Origin: CAYLNL01 sp964385175
GTDB taxonomy: Bacteria; Bacteroidota; Bacteroidia; Flavobacteriales; Flavobacteriaceae
Direction of reading: 5' to 3'
NCBI GenBank assembly: GCA_964385175.1
Contig: CAYLNL010000002.1
Span: 62,001-126,000, forward strand
Length of the DNA stretch: 64,000 nucleotides
Shown here in pieces: positions 34,877 through 45,200 of the stretch. Position 1 is the first letter of the stretch, and each line of letters begins with the position of its first letter. Under the pieces are notes generated by a model, which worked only from the letters and a program-made list of their open reading frames with translations, was not told the DNA's origin and ran no database searches. The position numbers and the translations under genes were made by a program.

Positions 34877-35818
34877 TTATCTATTGAACAGGGTTTTAAT
34901 TTTTTCAACTATAATGCGGGCTAATTTTTCCTTGCTTTCCAATGTCCAACCGCCAATATGGGGGGTAAGCAGCACATTATCTGCCTGGGCAAGATAGGTA
35001 AAGGCAGGAGGGATATTTCCATCGGTGAAGAGGGTTTCAAAAGAAGTGGCTTCATATTCTAATACATCTAATGCTGCGCCGCGGATTTTTCCAGATTGAA
35101 GGGCTGTAACAAGGTCTGCCGTGCATACATTTTTTCCCCGTGCGGTGTTGATGAGCCAGAAGGGCGAAGCAAATTTTTCTATGAAAGAAGTGTTTACCAT
35201 CCCTATTGTTTGGGGTGTTTGGGGAATGTGCAGGCTCACCACATGGGCTTTTTGTTGTAGTTCTTCAAGAGAAACCTGCCTTGCATACTCATCTCCTACA
35301 TTTTCCAGCACATCATAACAGAGGACTTCTACGACCAACCCACTGAGTTTTCGGGCGAAGGCTTTGCCTATGTTTCCGTAGCCTATAATGGCGACTGTTT
35401 TACCTTCGAGTTCTACTCCCCGGTTAGCTTCGCGTATCCATTTTCCCTGGCGCACTTCTCTATCTGCTTTGTGGAGATTATTGAGAAGGGAAAGGAGCAT
35501 AGCAAGGGTGTGTTCTGCTACAGCATTATAATTGCCCTCGGGCGCTGAGATAATGTGAATTCCCTTTTTTTGGGCATAATCACAGTCAATATTTTCTAAC
35601 CCGGCGCCTACGCGGGCTATAAATGTAAGATTGGGGGCGCTATCTATAAAATCTCTATCAATGGTAAACCGGCTTCTTATAACAATGCCATGATAGCGCT
35701 GGGCATTGCGGGCTATGGTTTCTTTATCGTGAGTATAATCTTCATAATTTACAAATCCCAATTGATGCAATTCTTCTATTAGCAACGGGTGATTAGTGTC
35801 TAAATGCAGAATGTTCAT
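34877..35818 (-). CDS. D-2-hydroxyacid dehydrogenase (PGDH-like)
   Basis: A 313-residue NAD-dependent D-isomer dehydrogenase. The Rossmann motif is VAIIGYGNIGKAFARKL, the catalytic Arg lies in RARVGAGLENIDCDYA-like FIARVGAGLENIDC, and His is in LTPHIGGWTLES. Its closest look is to phosphoglycerate dehydrogenase without the C-terminal ACT domain, but glyoxylate/hydroxypyruvate reductases look alike, and no serine genes adjoin it. Its ATG shares one base with the mgtE stop (TAATG), so the two are translationally coupled. Confidence 0.85.
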   Translation of the reverse strand: MNILHLDTNHPLLIEELHQLGFVNYEDYTHDKETIARNAQRYHGIVIRSRFTIDRDFIDSAPNLTFIARVGAGLENIDCDYAQKKGIHIISAPEGNYNAVAEHTLAMLLSLLNNLHKADREVRQGKWIREANRGVELEGKTVAIIGYGNIGKAFARKLSGLVVEVLCYDVLENVGDEYARQVSLEELQQKAHVVSLHIPQTPQTIGMVNTSFIEKFASPFWLINTARGKNVCTADLVTALQSGKIRGAALDVLEYEATSFETLFTDGNIPPAFTYLAQADNVLLTPHIGGWTLESKEKLARIIVEKIKTLFNR

Positions 35819-37167
35819 TAAAAGCCAAGGATTAGTTTTGCAATGTAAAAAAACATAAATATACCTAAAATATCATTGCTGGTGGTAATGAAAGGGCCTG
35901 TTGCAATGGCGGGGTCTATACCTCTTTTATGCAGGAGAATGGGTATAAAGGTGCCTATGAGGGCTGCCATGGTGATAACGCATAGCATAGAAATGGCTAT
36001 GGTGAAGCTAAAGAGAATTTCTAATGAGATAAGAGATCCAAAAATTATAATTAACAGGCTAAGCGCCAAGCCATTTATAAGACTTAACCGTATTTCTTTA
36101 AGAAGGCGGGTAAAAAGGCTTCCTTTTACAGTGTTATTAGCAAGGCCCCGCACAATAATGGCGGAGGATTGAACGCCTACGTTTCCTGCTACAGCGGCAA
36201 TAAGGGGGGTGAAGAAGAAGAGTTCCCGGTACTTTGATAGGGCGTCCTGGAAGCCTTCCATAATAAAAACGCTTCCCAAACCGCCCATCAACCCCATAAC
36301 CAGCCATGGAAAGCGGGCTTTGGTGAGCTGCCATATACTGTCGTCGGCTTCTACTTCCTGGGTAAGCCCGGCGGCGAGTTGGTAATCTTTGTTGGCTTGT
36401 TCTTTAATAACATCTATAATATCATCAATGGTAATTCTACCAACCAACCTGCCCGCTTCATCTACTACAGGAATGGCTTCCAGATCGTATTTAGACATAA
36501 TATTGGCTACTTCTTCGGCGCTGTCATTAACAGATACAAAATCTACTTTGGGAATGTATATTTCTTTAATGGGAGTTTTGGTAGAGGCGGTGAGAAGGTC
36601 TTTTAGGGAGAGCCTTCCTTTGAGGCGATTTTCATCATCTACTACATAAATAGAATGTACTCGCGTAACATGCTCAGCCTGCAAGCGCATTTCTTTAACA
36701 CATTTAAGCACCGTCCAATTCTCATTTACCTTTACCAATTCTTTCGCCATAAGCCCTCCTGCAGAATCTTCATCATACCGTAGCAACTCTACAATGTCTT
36801 TCACATGCTCATAATCATCAATATGAGCTATAACTTCTTCTTTACGTCTTTCGGGAAGTTCAGCAATAATATCGGCAGCGTCGTCGGTGTCTAAGGCAAG
36901 TAATTCTTCAGCTATTTCCTGGGGCGATAGTTTTCCTAATATTTGCTCCCGCACTTCTTCATCAAGTTCGGTAAGTACGTCAGATGTTTTGTCGCTGTCT
37001 AACAGTTTTATAAGATAGGTTGCCTGGTCTAAGGTGAGTTCGTGTACAATTTCGGCTATGTCGGCATAATGTATGTCTTTTAAAAGGCTCAGGAGGGTTT
37101 CATCGTCTTTGCGGGCGATGGATTCTTCTATTTGGAGGAGGAGTTTGCTGCTGAGTTTAAAGGACAT
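35818..37167 (-). CDS. mgtE: Magnesium transporter MgtE
   Basis: Mg2+ channel/transporter of the inner membrane. The 449 residues have the full plan: N-terminal superhelical MgtE_N domain (about 10-130, with EVREQILGKLSPQEIAEELL), paired CBS domains (about 135-255, YVVDDENRLKGRLSLKDLL and EAIPVVDEAGRLVGRITIDD), a plug helix and five transmembrane helices (from about 285). GNVGVQSSAIIVRGLA and the Asp in KRGIDPAIATGPFITTSNDI form the pore. It overlaps rsmA upstream by 11 bases and the dehydrogenase downstream by 1, in one operon starting at the DUF4286 gene. Confidence 0.96.
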   Translation of the reverse strand: MSFKLSSKLLLQIEESIARKDDETLLSLLKDIHYADIAEIVHELTLDQATYLIKLLDSDKTSDVLTELDEEVREQILGKLSPQEIAEELLALDTDDAADIIAELPERRKEEVIAHIDDYEHVKDIVELLRYDEDSAGGLMAKELVKVNENWTVLKCVKEMRLQAEHVTRVHSIYVVDDENRLKGRLSLKDLLTASTKTPIKEIYIPKVDFVSVNDSAEEVANIMSKYDLEAIPVVDEAGRLVGRITIDDIIDVIKEQANKDYQLAAGLTQEVEADDSIWQLTKARFPWLVMGLMGGLGSVFIMEGFQDALSKYRELFFFTPLIAAVAGNVGVQSSAIIVRGLANNTVKGSLFTRLLKEIRLSLINGLALSLLIIIFGSLISLEILFSFTIAISMLCVITMAALIGTFIPILLHKRGIDPAIATGPFITTSNDILGIFMFFYIAKLILGF

Positions 37168-37936
37168 GGGGTTCTATTTTCCTTGTGAGTTCTATAAAAT
37201 CTGTAGCCGTTAATTGTTCAGGGCGAAGTTCAAAGATACTATCTTCTTTTAAAAGAGAGGGGGGTGAATATATTTTTAAGCTGTTGCGAAGGGTTTTTCG
37301 GCGCTGGTTGAAGGCGGTTTTTACTAATTTAAAAAATAACTCTTCGTTGCAGGGAAGGTGGTAATTTTCTTTTCTTGTGAGATGAATAACGCCCGATTGC
37401 ACCTTGGGAGGGGGTATGAATACATGTGACGGAACGGTGAACAGGTAGGCTACTTCATAGAAGGCTTGTACCAGTACAGAGAGGATGCCGTATGTTTTGC
37501 TGCCCGCTTTTTCGCAAATTCGCATAGCTACTTCTCTTTGAAACATACCGCAAAGCTCGGGCACCCGCCCGCGTAGCGCAAGGGTTTTAAAGAGTATTTG
37601 AGATGAGATGTTGTAGGGAAAATTGCCTATGATGGCAAAGGAATTTTCATGGAAGAGTTCTTCTAAGGGGTAAGACAGGAAATCGGCGTGAATGATGTTG
37701 GGGGTTAGCTGGGGGTAACGGTTTTTGAGGTAGGCTACGGAAGCGCCATCTATTTCTATAAGGGTAAGGTTGATGGGGTTTTTTATTAGGTGTGCAGTGA
37801 GCACGCCGGTGCCGGGGCCTATTTCCAAGACGTTGTTAGTAGTTTGCAGGCTAAGGGTATCGGCTATTTTTCGGGCAATGTTTTCATCGTTGAGAAAATG
37901 TTGACCGAGTTGTTTTTTAGGACGCACCTTGTCCAT
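37157..37936 (-). CDS. rsmA: 16S rRNA dimethyladenosine transferase
   Basis: Dimethylates two adjacent adenines near the 3' end of 16S rRNA in 30S maturation. The 259-residue protein begins VRPKKQLGQHFLNDENIARK, then SAM motif NVLEIGPGTGVLTAHLI, and the catalytic motif IGNFPYNISSQI (NLPY type with Phe). I take the ATG at 37936, 4 bases after the DUF4286 stop; the longer frame would overlap that gene. It ends overlapping mgtE by 11 bases, so DUF4286-rsmA-mgtE-dehydrogenase form a tight unit. Confidence 0.96.
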   Translation of the reverse strand: MDKVRPKKQLGQHFLNDENIARKIADTLSLQTTNNVLEIGPGTGVLTAHLIKNPINLTLIEIDGASVAYLKNRYPQLTPNIIHADFLSYPLEELFHENSFAIIGNFPYNISSQILFKTLALRGRVPELCGMFQREVAMRICEKAGSKTYGILSVLVQAFYEVAYLFTVPSHVFIPPPKVQSGVIHLTRKENYHLPCNEELFFKLVKTAFNQRRKTLRNSLKIYSPPSLLKEDSIFELRPEQLTATDFIELTRKIEPHVL

Positions 37937-37940
37937 TTCG

Positions 37941-38270
37941 TTAATCTTTCGGAACGGGGAGTTCGTGTATATGCAAGAGTTGCAATTCTGTTCTAAAAGC
38001 TGCCAAAGCTGCTCCAAAGCGGTTTATGCCTTCTTGCCGCAAGCGAGGGGCGTCTTGCTCATAATAGGCATTGAGTGTTTCTTTGCTGGTTGTGGTGTAT
38101 TGAACGGCATAGGTGGTTTCTTTTTCGTCTTCTGTGCAAACCCGGAACAACCGGGCGCTGCTGAATTTCCCTGTCGCCAGCACATCGGGGATATGTTCTT
38201 CTTTCATCCAGCGAAGCCATTCTTCGCGGCGGTTGTTTTCAATATGAACAGTTACGTTGTAGATATACAT
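37941..38270 (-). CDS. DUF4286 family protein
   Basis: A 109-residue small cytoplasmic protein: MYIYNVTVHIENNRREEWLR, IPDVLATGKFSSARLFRV, YAVQYTTTSKETLNAYYEQD. Alternating strands and helices resemble a ferredoxin-like (dimeric alpha/beta barrel) fold. No known function. I recall the DUF4286-rsmA order from other Flavobacteriia, which would tie it to ribosome assembly, though this remains a guess. It leads the 38.3-34.9 kb operon. Confidence 0.85.
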   Translation of the reverse strand: MYIYNVTVHIENNRREEWLRWMKEEHIPDVLATGKFSSARLFRVCTEDEKETTYAVQYTTTSKETLNAYYEQDAPRLRQEGINRFGAALAAFRTELQLLHIHELPVPKD

Positions 38271-38391
38271 AGGGTATTACGAGGTGTGGAAGGTTGTTTT
38301 TGCGATGGGGGGATATATTTATTGAGTTAACCTTTTTATTTTTTATATGATGGCTAAATCTGTTAGCTATCGGGTTTTATTTTCTTTACCA

Positions 38392-38835
38392 TTATCCCAG
38401 CCATATATCCCAGGGGATACGGGAAAGGATAAGGATAAGGGCAAGGGTGTAAAAGAAGCTTATTTTACCAAATTTTCGCCTGCTGTTTTCTTCTTTTTTG
38501 TGTTTGCTCCAGCCTATGGTTATAAGGGCTATGGCGAGGATGTTTATGGTAGGGTGTTCTACTAAATAGAGGCGGGCAAGTGGGTTGGTCATTATTTCAT
38601 TCATCTTTAGCTCATTCCATAAGCTGAAACGGGGGGAAACGAAGTAAAGAATACCGCCTAACAAGAATTGAATATGGCTAAAAATAAGGGCGAAAAGGCT
38701 TATGCGCAGGTCTTTGCCTAAGGTAAAATTTTTAGCGCCAAAAAACCCGAAAAGGGCGTTTAGAGCAGCTAATATAAGGGTTAGCAGGGTGAGATAGGCC
38801 CAGTAGGAGTGAAGGGTTTGTAGAACGATGTACAT
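38392..38835 (-). CDS. Small conserved membrane protein (cytochrome-b-like)
   Basis: A 147-residue membrane protein with four hydrophobic helices (about 12-33, 45-67, 90-108, 125-145). Two His lie in helix-adjacent places (LIFSHIQFLLGGILYF and LYLVEHPTINILAIALITIGWSKHKK), which is why such proteins get called cytochrome b; the E-H-P-T motif is typical of this Bacteroidota family. No heme binding can be shown from sequence. It stands alone, preceded by the TonB receptor terminator region and followed after 120 bases by the DUF4286 gene. Confidence 0.75.
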   Translation of the reverse strand: MYIVLQTLHSYWAYLTLLTLILAALNALFGFFGAKNFTLGKDLRISLFALIFSHIQFLLGGILYFVSPRFSLWNELKMNEIMTNPLARLYLVEHPTINILAIALITIGWSKHKKEENSRRKFGKISFFYTLALILILSRIPWDIWLG

Positions 38836-38882
38836 GGCATTTATTTTTTTGATGGGGTAACAAAGGTACTATATTTATGGGT

Positions 38883-38911
38883 AAAAAAAACCCGCAGCGG
38901 GGCGGGTTTTT
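38883..38911 (-). terminator. Terminator of the TonB-receptor unit
   Basis: CCCGC (38891-38895) and GCGGG (38902-38906) flanked by eight A and five T. It works on either strand but is placed 20 bases past the minus-strand receptor stop. Confidence 0.85.
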
Positions 38912-38931
38912 GGTGTGTGATTAAAAATGGA

Positions 38932-41900
38932 CTATTTGCCAAAAATATATCTCAGGGTAAACTGGGCTTGCCAAACATCGAATACTGAGGCATTTTTTCT
39001 AAAAGTATCGGTTATAAAAACAGTGTTTCCAGCGGCGTCAAGTTCAGTAGCCATCCGATAGAAGGGCACATTGGAGGCATCAGTAGTTCGGTAATTTAAA
39101 ATTCTTGGAGCTACCACTCTCTGGGAAATACCCCAGTTTTTACTGATGAGGTTAGTAACATTCAAAATATCTGCCCTGAATTGGAAACTGTTCTTTTTGC
39201 CGGCAATTTTCATAAAGAAATCCTGGGTTACAGAGAGGTCTATTCTATGAAGCATAGGGAGGGCGGCTCCGTTTCTCTCGGCATAGCGGCCTCTTCTGCC
39301 AGACAGGTACTTATCCTGGTCAATATAAGCGTCAAAAGCCGCTTGTTGGGCTGCCTCGGTAATAGTGGTGAGAACACCATCTACGGTGGCGTTGTAGGAT
39401 TGAAACCGGATTTCGCTGGCATTGTTGGGAACGTATAGTAAATCGTTGTTAGAAATTCTATCTCCATTCATGTCGCCTCCATAGGTATAAGAAAACCTAC
39501 CAGATTGTTCTCCCACATATCCTATGTTAATAGAAGTGGCGCCGCCAAAATCATCACCATATTCAATTTTATAGCCCAAAATACCCACTATCCGGTGGGG
39601 AATATCGTTATTAGACAGTGAAAGGCGCAGGTCGTTGTTACCATTTACAGAGTTAGCGCCGGTCCATGAACCCGAAGCAATAGACCCGGCAGATAGTAAA
39701 TCATAAGCGGCAGAATGGGTGTAGGCAAGAGAGCCCCAGAAGCCATTTTTATAAGGGTATTCTAATTTAAAGGTGGTAGAATAAAAATAACCCTGGTCAG
39801 TATTTCTCAACACAATGGCATTAGAAACATTGTCGTTTATACGAACGGTGGGGTCTGTGCGTCCGTAGCGAGGTCTGTTATCGGGGCCTGAAAAAGTTCC
39901 GACAGGGGCTTCCAGGTTGGCGTTGTAATAATCAATAGCGTTTATGTTTTTATTGATAATTCCCTCAATAGTTCCTACAAAGCCAAAGGGTAGTTTTTGG
40001 TCTATAGCTATGTTGGTTTTCCAAACCTGGGGAAATTTAAAGCCGCGGTCTGTAAAGGCTAAATCGAAAGTGGAAGGAAGGGTGGGTGTTTCGGGGATAA
40101 AATACTGGTTAGGATTAGGGGTAAATCCGTATCCCCCTGCAGAAAGCGCTGCGCCGCTTACATCAATAAAACCGGTTAAAACGCCATTGTTTCCTATGGC
40201 ATTAGATAAAAACACAAAAGGAGGTCTTCCAGTAAAGATACCGCTTCCGCCACGTAACTGGGTAGTAGCATCTCCGTAGAGGTCTAAATTAAACCCAAGT
40301 CTTGGCTCGAACAAGAACTGGGGTTTTGCCATATCCCCGGTATTATAGTTAGCGCCGTCTATAAATTCTAAATCGGTAACGGCGGGATTTTCCAGGGCGG
40401 TATCTTTAAACCATACTCGTGTAGCCCTGAGTCCCACGGTTAGCTTAAAATTATCACTTGTCTTAATTTCGTCCTGAACATAGAGGTCTAACTTGTTAAC
40501 TTTGAGAATTTGTAGGGGGTCTTCGCCGCCGGGTAAGGCAGAATAGCGGAACTGAAACCTGGCAGGGAGGTTTACTACTGACGGGGCAAAGTTATTGGCG
40601 ACAGATTCGTTTGCGGCAGCATAGAAATCGTTTAAGGAGTTGAAGATATAAACCCCGTTGGAGGCAGGAAAGAAAAGGTTATTAGATACAAATCGTTCAA
40701 AATTAGCCCCTGCTAAAAGGGTATGGTTGCCCACATATTTGGTTAAATTGTTGGTGAAATGCAAGGTAGAATAGTTGAGTTTGTTTCCCGGGGTGAAAGG
40801 GTCTAATCCCAACGAAATATAATTGGCGGCATTGGCGCCGTTGTTTCGTATATCTATAGTAGGGAATACAGAGCCTAAAAGACCCCTGTCTTCAATTTGT
40901 TTATCGTACCCGGCGATAAAGCTGTTGTGCATAGTTTCAGAAAATTTGCTATTCAATTCTAAAACGGCTGAGCGGGTATTGTCTTGTATAGTGTAGCCGC
41001 TGTTTTGAAAGGACATGGAGTCTGGATTTGTACGCCTGTTACCTACACCAGCGGAAGCTGAGTTGGAGATGAGTTCGTCTGATGAGGAGTCGTGCTGCAC
41101 ATAACGGGCGGTAAGCCTGTGGTTATCATTTATATTCCAGTCTAACCGTAGTAAGAATTTTTCGGAAACCCGGTTGGCGTCAAAATTTTCCCAAGGACCT
41201 GTCTGGTAGCCAAAATTGGTTCGCATGAAATTAGAAAGCGCTTCCATTTCTGTATATGTAGGGAGCGATACTTGCGGGGTTGGGTTGGGAGACCCGGTTG
41301 ATGTCCATGTGGTGGCGGGGCTTATATTATCAACTGTTTCAAAGTTCCCGAAGAAAAATAATTTGTTTTTCACAATAGGTGCCCCAATGCGAGCTCCCCA
41401 TATTTTTTCTTCAAAGGTAGAGGGAACTATTCTTACATCTCCGGCTTTAGTGCCTATAAAGGTTTTTTTGTTATTTCTAAAGGAATGGTAAATAGAGCCT
41501 TCTATATCATTGGTGCCGCTACGGGTTACGGCGTTTATCCCGGAGCCTACGAAGCCCGATTGGCGAACATCGAAAGGGGCTATGTTTACCTGTAGTTGTT
41601 CTATGGCGTCCAAAGAGATGGCTGTAGAACTGGTTCTTCCGCCGGCCTGGGCATCGGAGCCAAGACCAAAGCCATTGTTGAATACGGAGCCATCTATGGT
41701 AAAGTTGTTTAAACGAGAGTCTTGCCCTCCAAAGGAACTCCCGTTACCGTTGGGGTTATACTTGGTTACTGAATTTATAGACCGGGAACCTAAGACTGGT
41801 ACGGCGCTGATTTCGCGGTTGCTAAATTGTTGGGAGGCGCCATTTCTTTCTTGTGAGAAGATGGTGCTGGAACGGCTTCCTACAATTACTACTTCTTCAA

Positions 41901-42246
41901 GATCGGATACTTCCTCTTCTAAAATTACATTTACATTAACGGTATTGCCCAGTGGGGCGGTGATTTCTGTTATTTCACTGGTTCTAAAGCCTACATACGA
42001 TACTTTAACAGTGTAAGGCCCACCGGTTCTAATAGCAGGAATGCCGTAGTTTCCTTTTTCGTTGGTAGTTGCATAGTATTTTGTGCCAGAAGGATTGTGA
42101 AGAACTTCTACGGTTGCCCCCAGGAGCGGCTCGCCTACATTGGTTTTTACGGTGCCGGTAAGGGCAGATGAGGTAACTTGTGAAAAAGCAATAACAGAAG
42201 TAAGCAGGAACATGCCTGCCAAAAGCGTTTTGTAGATACGTTTCAT
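38932..42246 (-). CDS. Oar-like TonB-dependent receptor (second of tandem pair)
   Basis: A 1104-residue outer-membrane receptor. Signal peptide MKRIYKTLLAGMFLLTSVIA, then a carboxypeptidase-regulatory-like domain (about 25-110: ALTGTVKTNVGEPLLGATVE), a linker with LEEVVIVGSR, and a plug domain (about 140-270: LNNFTIDGSVFNNGFGLG, SLDAIEQLQVNIAPFDVRQS, NAVTRSGTN). A long beta-barrel follows and ends in FTLRYIFGK. The plan is that of Oar-type receptors rather than SusC, and no SusD gene is nearby. It is 44 bases behind its paralogue and shares its terminator. The substrate is unknown; relatives import large or peptide substrates. Confidence 0.92.
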   Translation of the reverse strand: MKRIYKTLLAGMFLLTSVIAFSQVTSSALTGTVKTNVGEPLLGATVEVLHNPSGTKYYATTNEKGNYGIPAIRTGGPYTVKVSYVGFRTSEITEITAPLGNTVNVNVILEEEVSDLEEVVIVGSRSSTIFSQERNGASQQFSNREISAVPVLGSRSINSVTKYNPNGNGSSFGGQDSRLNNFTIDGSVFNNGFGLGSDAQAGGRTSSTAISLDAIEQLQVNIAPFDVRQSGFVGSGINAVTRSGTNDIEGSIYHSFRNNKKTFIGTKAGDVRIVPSTFEEKIWGARIGAPIVKNKLFFFGNFETVDNISPATTWTSTGSPNPTPQVSLPTYTEMEALSNFMRTNFGYQTGPWENFDANRVSEKFLLRLDWNINDNHRLTARYVQHDSSSDELISNSASAGVGNRRTNPDSMSFQNSGYTIQDNTRSAVLELNSKFSETMHNSFIAGYDKQIEDRGLLGSVFPTIDIRNNGANAANYISLGLDPFTPGNKLNYSTLHFTNNLTKYVGNHTLLAGANFERFVSNNLFFPASNGVYIFNSLNDFYAAANESVANNFAPSVVNLPARFQFRYSALPGGEDPLQILKVNKLDLYVQDEIKTSDNFKLTVGLRATRVWFKDTALENPAVTDLEFIDGANYNTGDMAKPQFLFEPRLGFNLDLYGDATTQLRGGSGIFTGRPPFVFLSNAIGNNGVLTGFIDVSGAALSAGGYGFTPNPNQYFIPETPTLPSTFDLAFTDRGFKFPQVWKTNIAIDQKLPFGFVGTIEGIINKNINAIDYYNANLEAPVGTFSGPDNRPRYGRTDPTVRINDNVSNAIVLRNTDQGYFYSTTFKLEYPYKNGFWGSLAYTHSAAYDLLSAGSIASGSWTGANSVNGNNDLRLSLSNNDIPHRIVGILGYKIEYGDDFGGATSINIGYVGEQSGRFSYTYGGDMNGDRISNNDLLYVPNNASEIRFQSYNATVDGVLTTITEAAQQAAFDAYIDQDKYLSGRRGRYAERNGAALPMLHRIDLSVTQDFFMKIAGKKNSFQFRADILNVTNLISKNWGISQRVVAPRILNYRTTDASNVPFYRMATELDAAGNTVFITDTFRKNASVFDVWQAQFTLRYIFGK

Positions 42247-42290
42247 ATTAAGGTGATGGTTTAAGGGGTTAGATAGTAAATTTTATAGGG

Positions 42291-45200
42291 TTAATTAAAT
42301 TTATAGCGTACACCTAATTGAATTTGCCAGCGAGAGCTGTTTAAGCCTACATCATCAATTTGATTTAATTGGCTAACATTATTTGGATTATAGGTAAACT
42401 GGGGGGTGGTGCCATCGGGGGCAAATCCAACAAAATCAATTAACTGAACCTGGTCAAACGTAGCGAAATAGCGTTTTCCCCAGTTTTTACTCAGCAGGTT
42501 GGTAAAGTTAAAGATATCGGCTGTCAATTCAATGGCGTGTTTATTATTGTCCACCATAAAGCCAATTTCCTGGGCGAATTTTAAATCAATCACATGGCTC
42601 CATTTTAAGCGGTCTCCGTTTCGTTCTGCATATTGGCCTCTTCGGTTTCGCAAGTAGTCATTAGAGTTGATAAAAGCATCCAACTCTGCGTATTGCTGTG
42701 CGGGTGTAAGCCCTCCGGAACCAGAAAGGTCTCTCAGGGAAATTTCAGATTCGCTTGCCGGAATATATATTAAAGCCGACTCAGAGAAGGTGTCGCTTAT
42801 TAAATCTGCGGAACTATTATCGTTATATACGTAACTTACGGGAGTACCTTCTGCACCTTCGTAGAAAAAGCCCAGAGTAGTTTTTATATTTTCCGTCCAT
42901 TTAAAGGTAAATAAAGAAGTTCCTATGAGCCTGAGCCCGGGGTCAAAATCGGAGCGGGAAACCTCCCGTATGGCATTAGAGCCATTCACCGTTTCAATAT
43001 TGTTCCATTGAGAGCTGTTTTGGGAAGAAGTGCCATCAAAAAACCCGTCTGATTCTCCGTAGGAGGTAGAAAACTGGGCGTTTATGTCTATATATTCACT
43101 GGTAAAATTCTCAGCCAACGTAAAGGTGGTGTTCCACGAACTGCCTGCACCAGTATTAGAAGCTAAGTAGATACCCTGATATACGGGGTCTATCAATACC
43201 CCTCCGTAATTGGGCCGATTGTCAGCGCCGGTTAGGTAAAACTGGGGGCCTCGTAAATTGAGGTTTTCATAGCGAATGCCTGTAATATTATCATTAAAAA
43301 TAAGGTCGGCAGAAGCAGTTAACCCTGCGGGAAGTTTCTGGTCTATAGCAAGGTTAAATTTAAGTATTTGGGGTAGTTTAAAGTCTGAAGCGAATAAATC
43401 AATATTTCCGCCTACAAAACCACTGCCTGGAGCGGGGTTTTTGAATTGGGTAGTTACGTCAGGGTTAAAGAAAGGGGTGGATCCTCCGGTAACCTGTGTA
43501 AAGCCATTGGTTACGCCATTATTGTTGTAAACACCCCCGGGCCACACCAAGGGAAGCCGGGAGGTAAAAATACCAAGCCCGCCGCGTATCTGGGTATTTT
43601 TTTCTCCGTTTATATCCCAGTTAAAGCCTATTCGCGGGGATACGTGAATGGTAGTGGCTACACCCCTTCCCACTGTAGCTCCTTGTAAATCTTTGCCAAC
43701 AGCTTCTAACAAGGGAATGGTGCGAGTGTTAAAATCTTCGTTCTCTGGCCCGTCTGACCAGAAAGGAACATCGAAACGCAAGCCGGCGCTAACCTTAAGG
43801 TTATCGGTGAGCTTCACCTCGTCTTGTACATAAAAGCCTGCCTGGAATATATTGAATTCAGCAGCACCTTCCGAGTCATCTCCTACACCTCCTATAAGCG
43901 AATAGCCAATGCGATATCGGTTGGGTCGGGTGGTGGTGTTGTTGAGAAAAGCGTTTAGGTTCGCAAACCGGTACTCGCCGTAATTTCGGCCGAAGAAAAC
44001 ATTTTTGGCTTTGGAAAATTCGTTGTGGGTTCCAATGGTAATGGCGTGACGTCCCGAAAAAATTTCAAGATTATCGGTTAAGGTTACAATATCCTGGTTT
44101 AAGAGGTTTGCCGTAGAAAAAGCCTCGGCTCCGAAAAAGATAGAGCCGTTACCGTCTTGTATTTGCACCGTAGGAAAGGGCGTACCATCGGCATCCCTGT
44201 CGTCGCGCACGGCTGTATAACCTATAATCAGGTTATTGGAATACCTATTGCTGAAGCGGGAGTTTAGCTCTAAGGAACTGGAGTTGGTTATGGATTCAAA
44301 AAGCTGCCCGCCGTTTATAAAGTTGATAGAGGAGTTGGTGGAACGGGTGGGCGAAAAGTTAACGGCTTTTACATAGCTGTGCCGAAAGGAGAGTTTATGG
44401 TCATCACTCACGTTATAGTCTATCTTACCTATAATTTTATCGCTTACCAGTGTTTGTACATTGTTGGTATAAGAACCCGGGTCATACTCATACGTATCTA
44501 TGAGGAAGTTTCGCAAGTCGTCTAAATTGGCTGCCGCAGAGTTCCCGGTATAGTTGGCTACATCAAAAGGTTGGGGTGTTTCATTGTCTTGCCGCTCGTA
44601 GTTTATAAAGTAAAACAGTTTGTCTTTGATGATGGGGCCTCCTATGCGGGCACCAAAGGTTTGGGCGGTGAAGTCGGCTAATTTTTCCCTGTCATTGCCC
44701 CCGGCAATATCGGGCGGGGTTTTGGCTACAAGGTCTTGATTTCTATATAAAAAATAAGCGGAACCTTCTGTTTTATTGGTTCCGGAGCGGGTAATGGCGT
44801 TTATGGCGCCTCCTGCAAAGCCCGATATTTTTACATCGAAGGGCGCAACACTCACCTGGAATTGTTCAATGGCATCTACCGAAATGGGGCTTACACCGGT
44901 TTGCCCGCCGTTAGTTCCATTGGCAGCTAACCCAAAAACATCGTTGTTAATGGCGCCATCAATATAAATGGCATTGTAGCGGTTGTTTTGACCGCTGATA
45001 GAGAGAATATCATCGCCTCGCAACTGCGCTTGTGGGGTTAACCGGGCAAAATCGGCTATGTTTCTTGAAAGACTTGGCAGGGCTTGTATTTTTTCAAGAC
45101 CTACTACTGTTTCGGCACCTGTTTTATTAGAGTTGAAAAGCCCTGTTCTGTCGCCTACTAATACTATCTCTTCCAAGGCGTTTACAGACTCTATGAGTTT

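Noticed and set aside
34877..35818. Serine-pathway PGDH (serA) assignment
   Set aside because: No ACT domain and no serC/serB neighbours; left as general D-2-hydroxyacid dehydrogenase.
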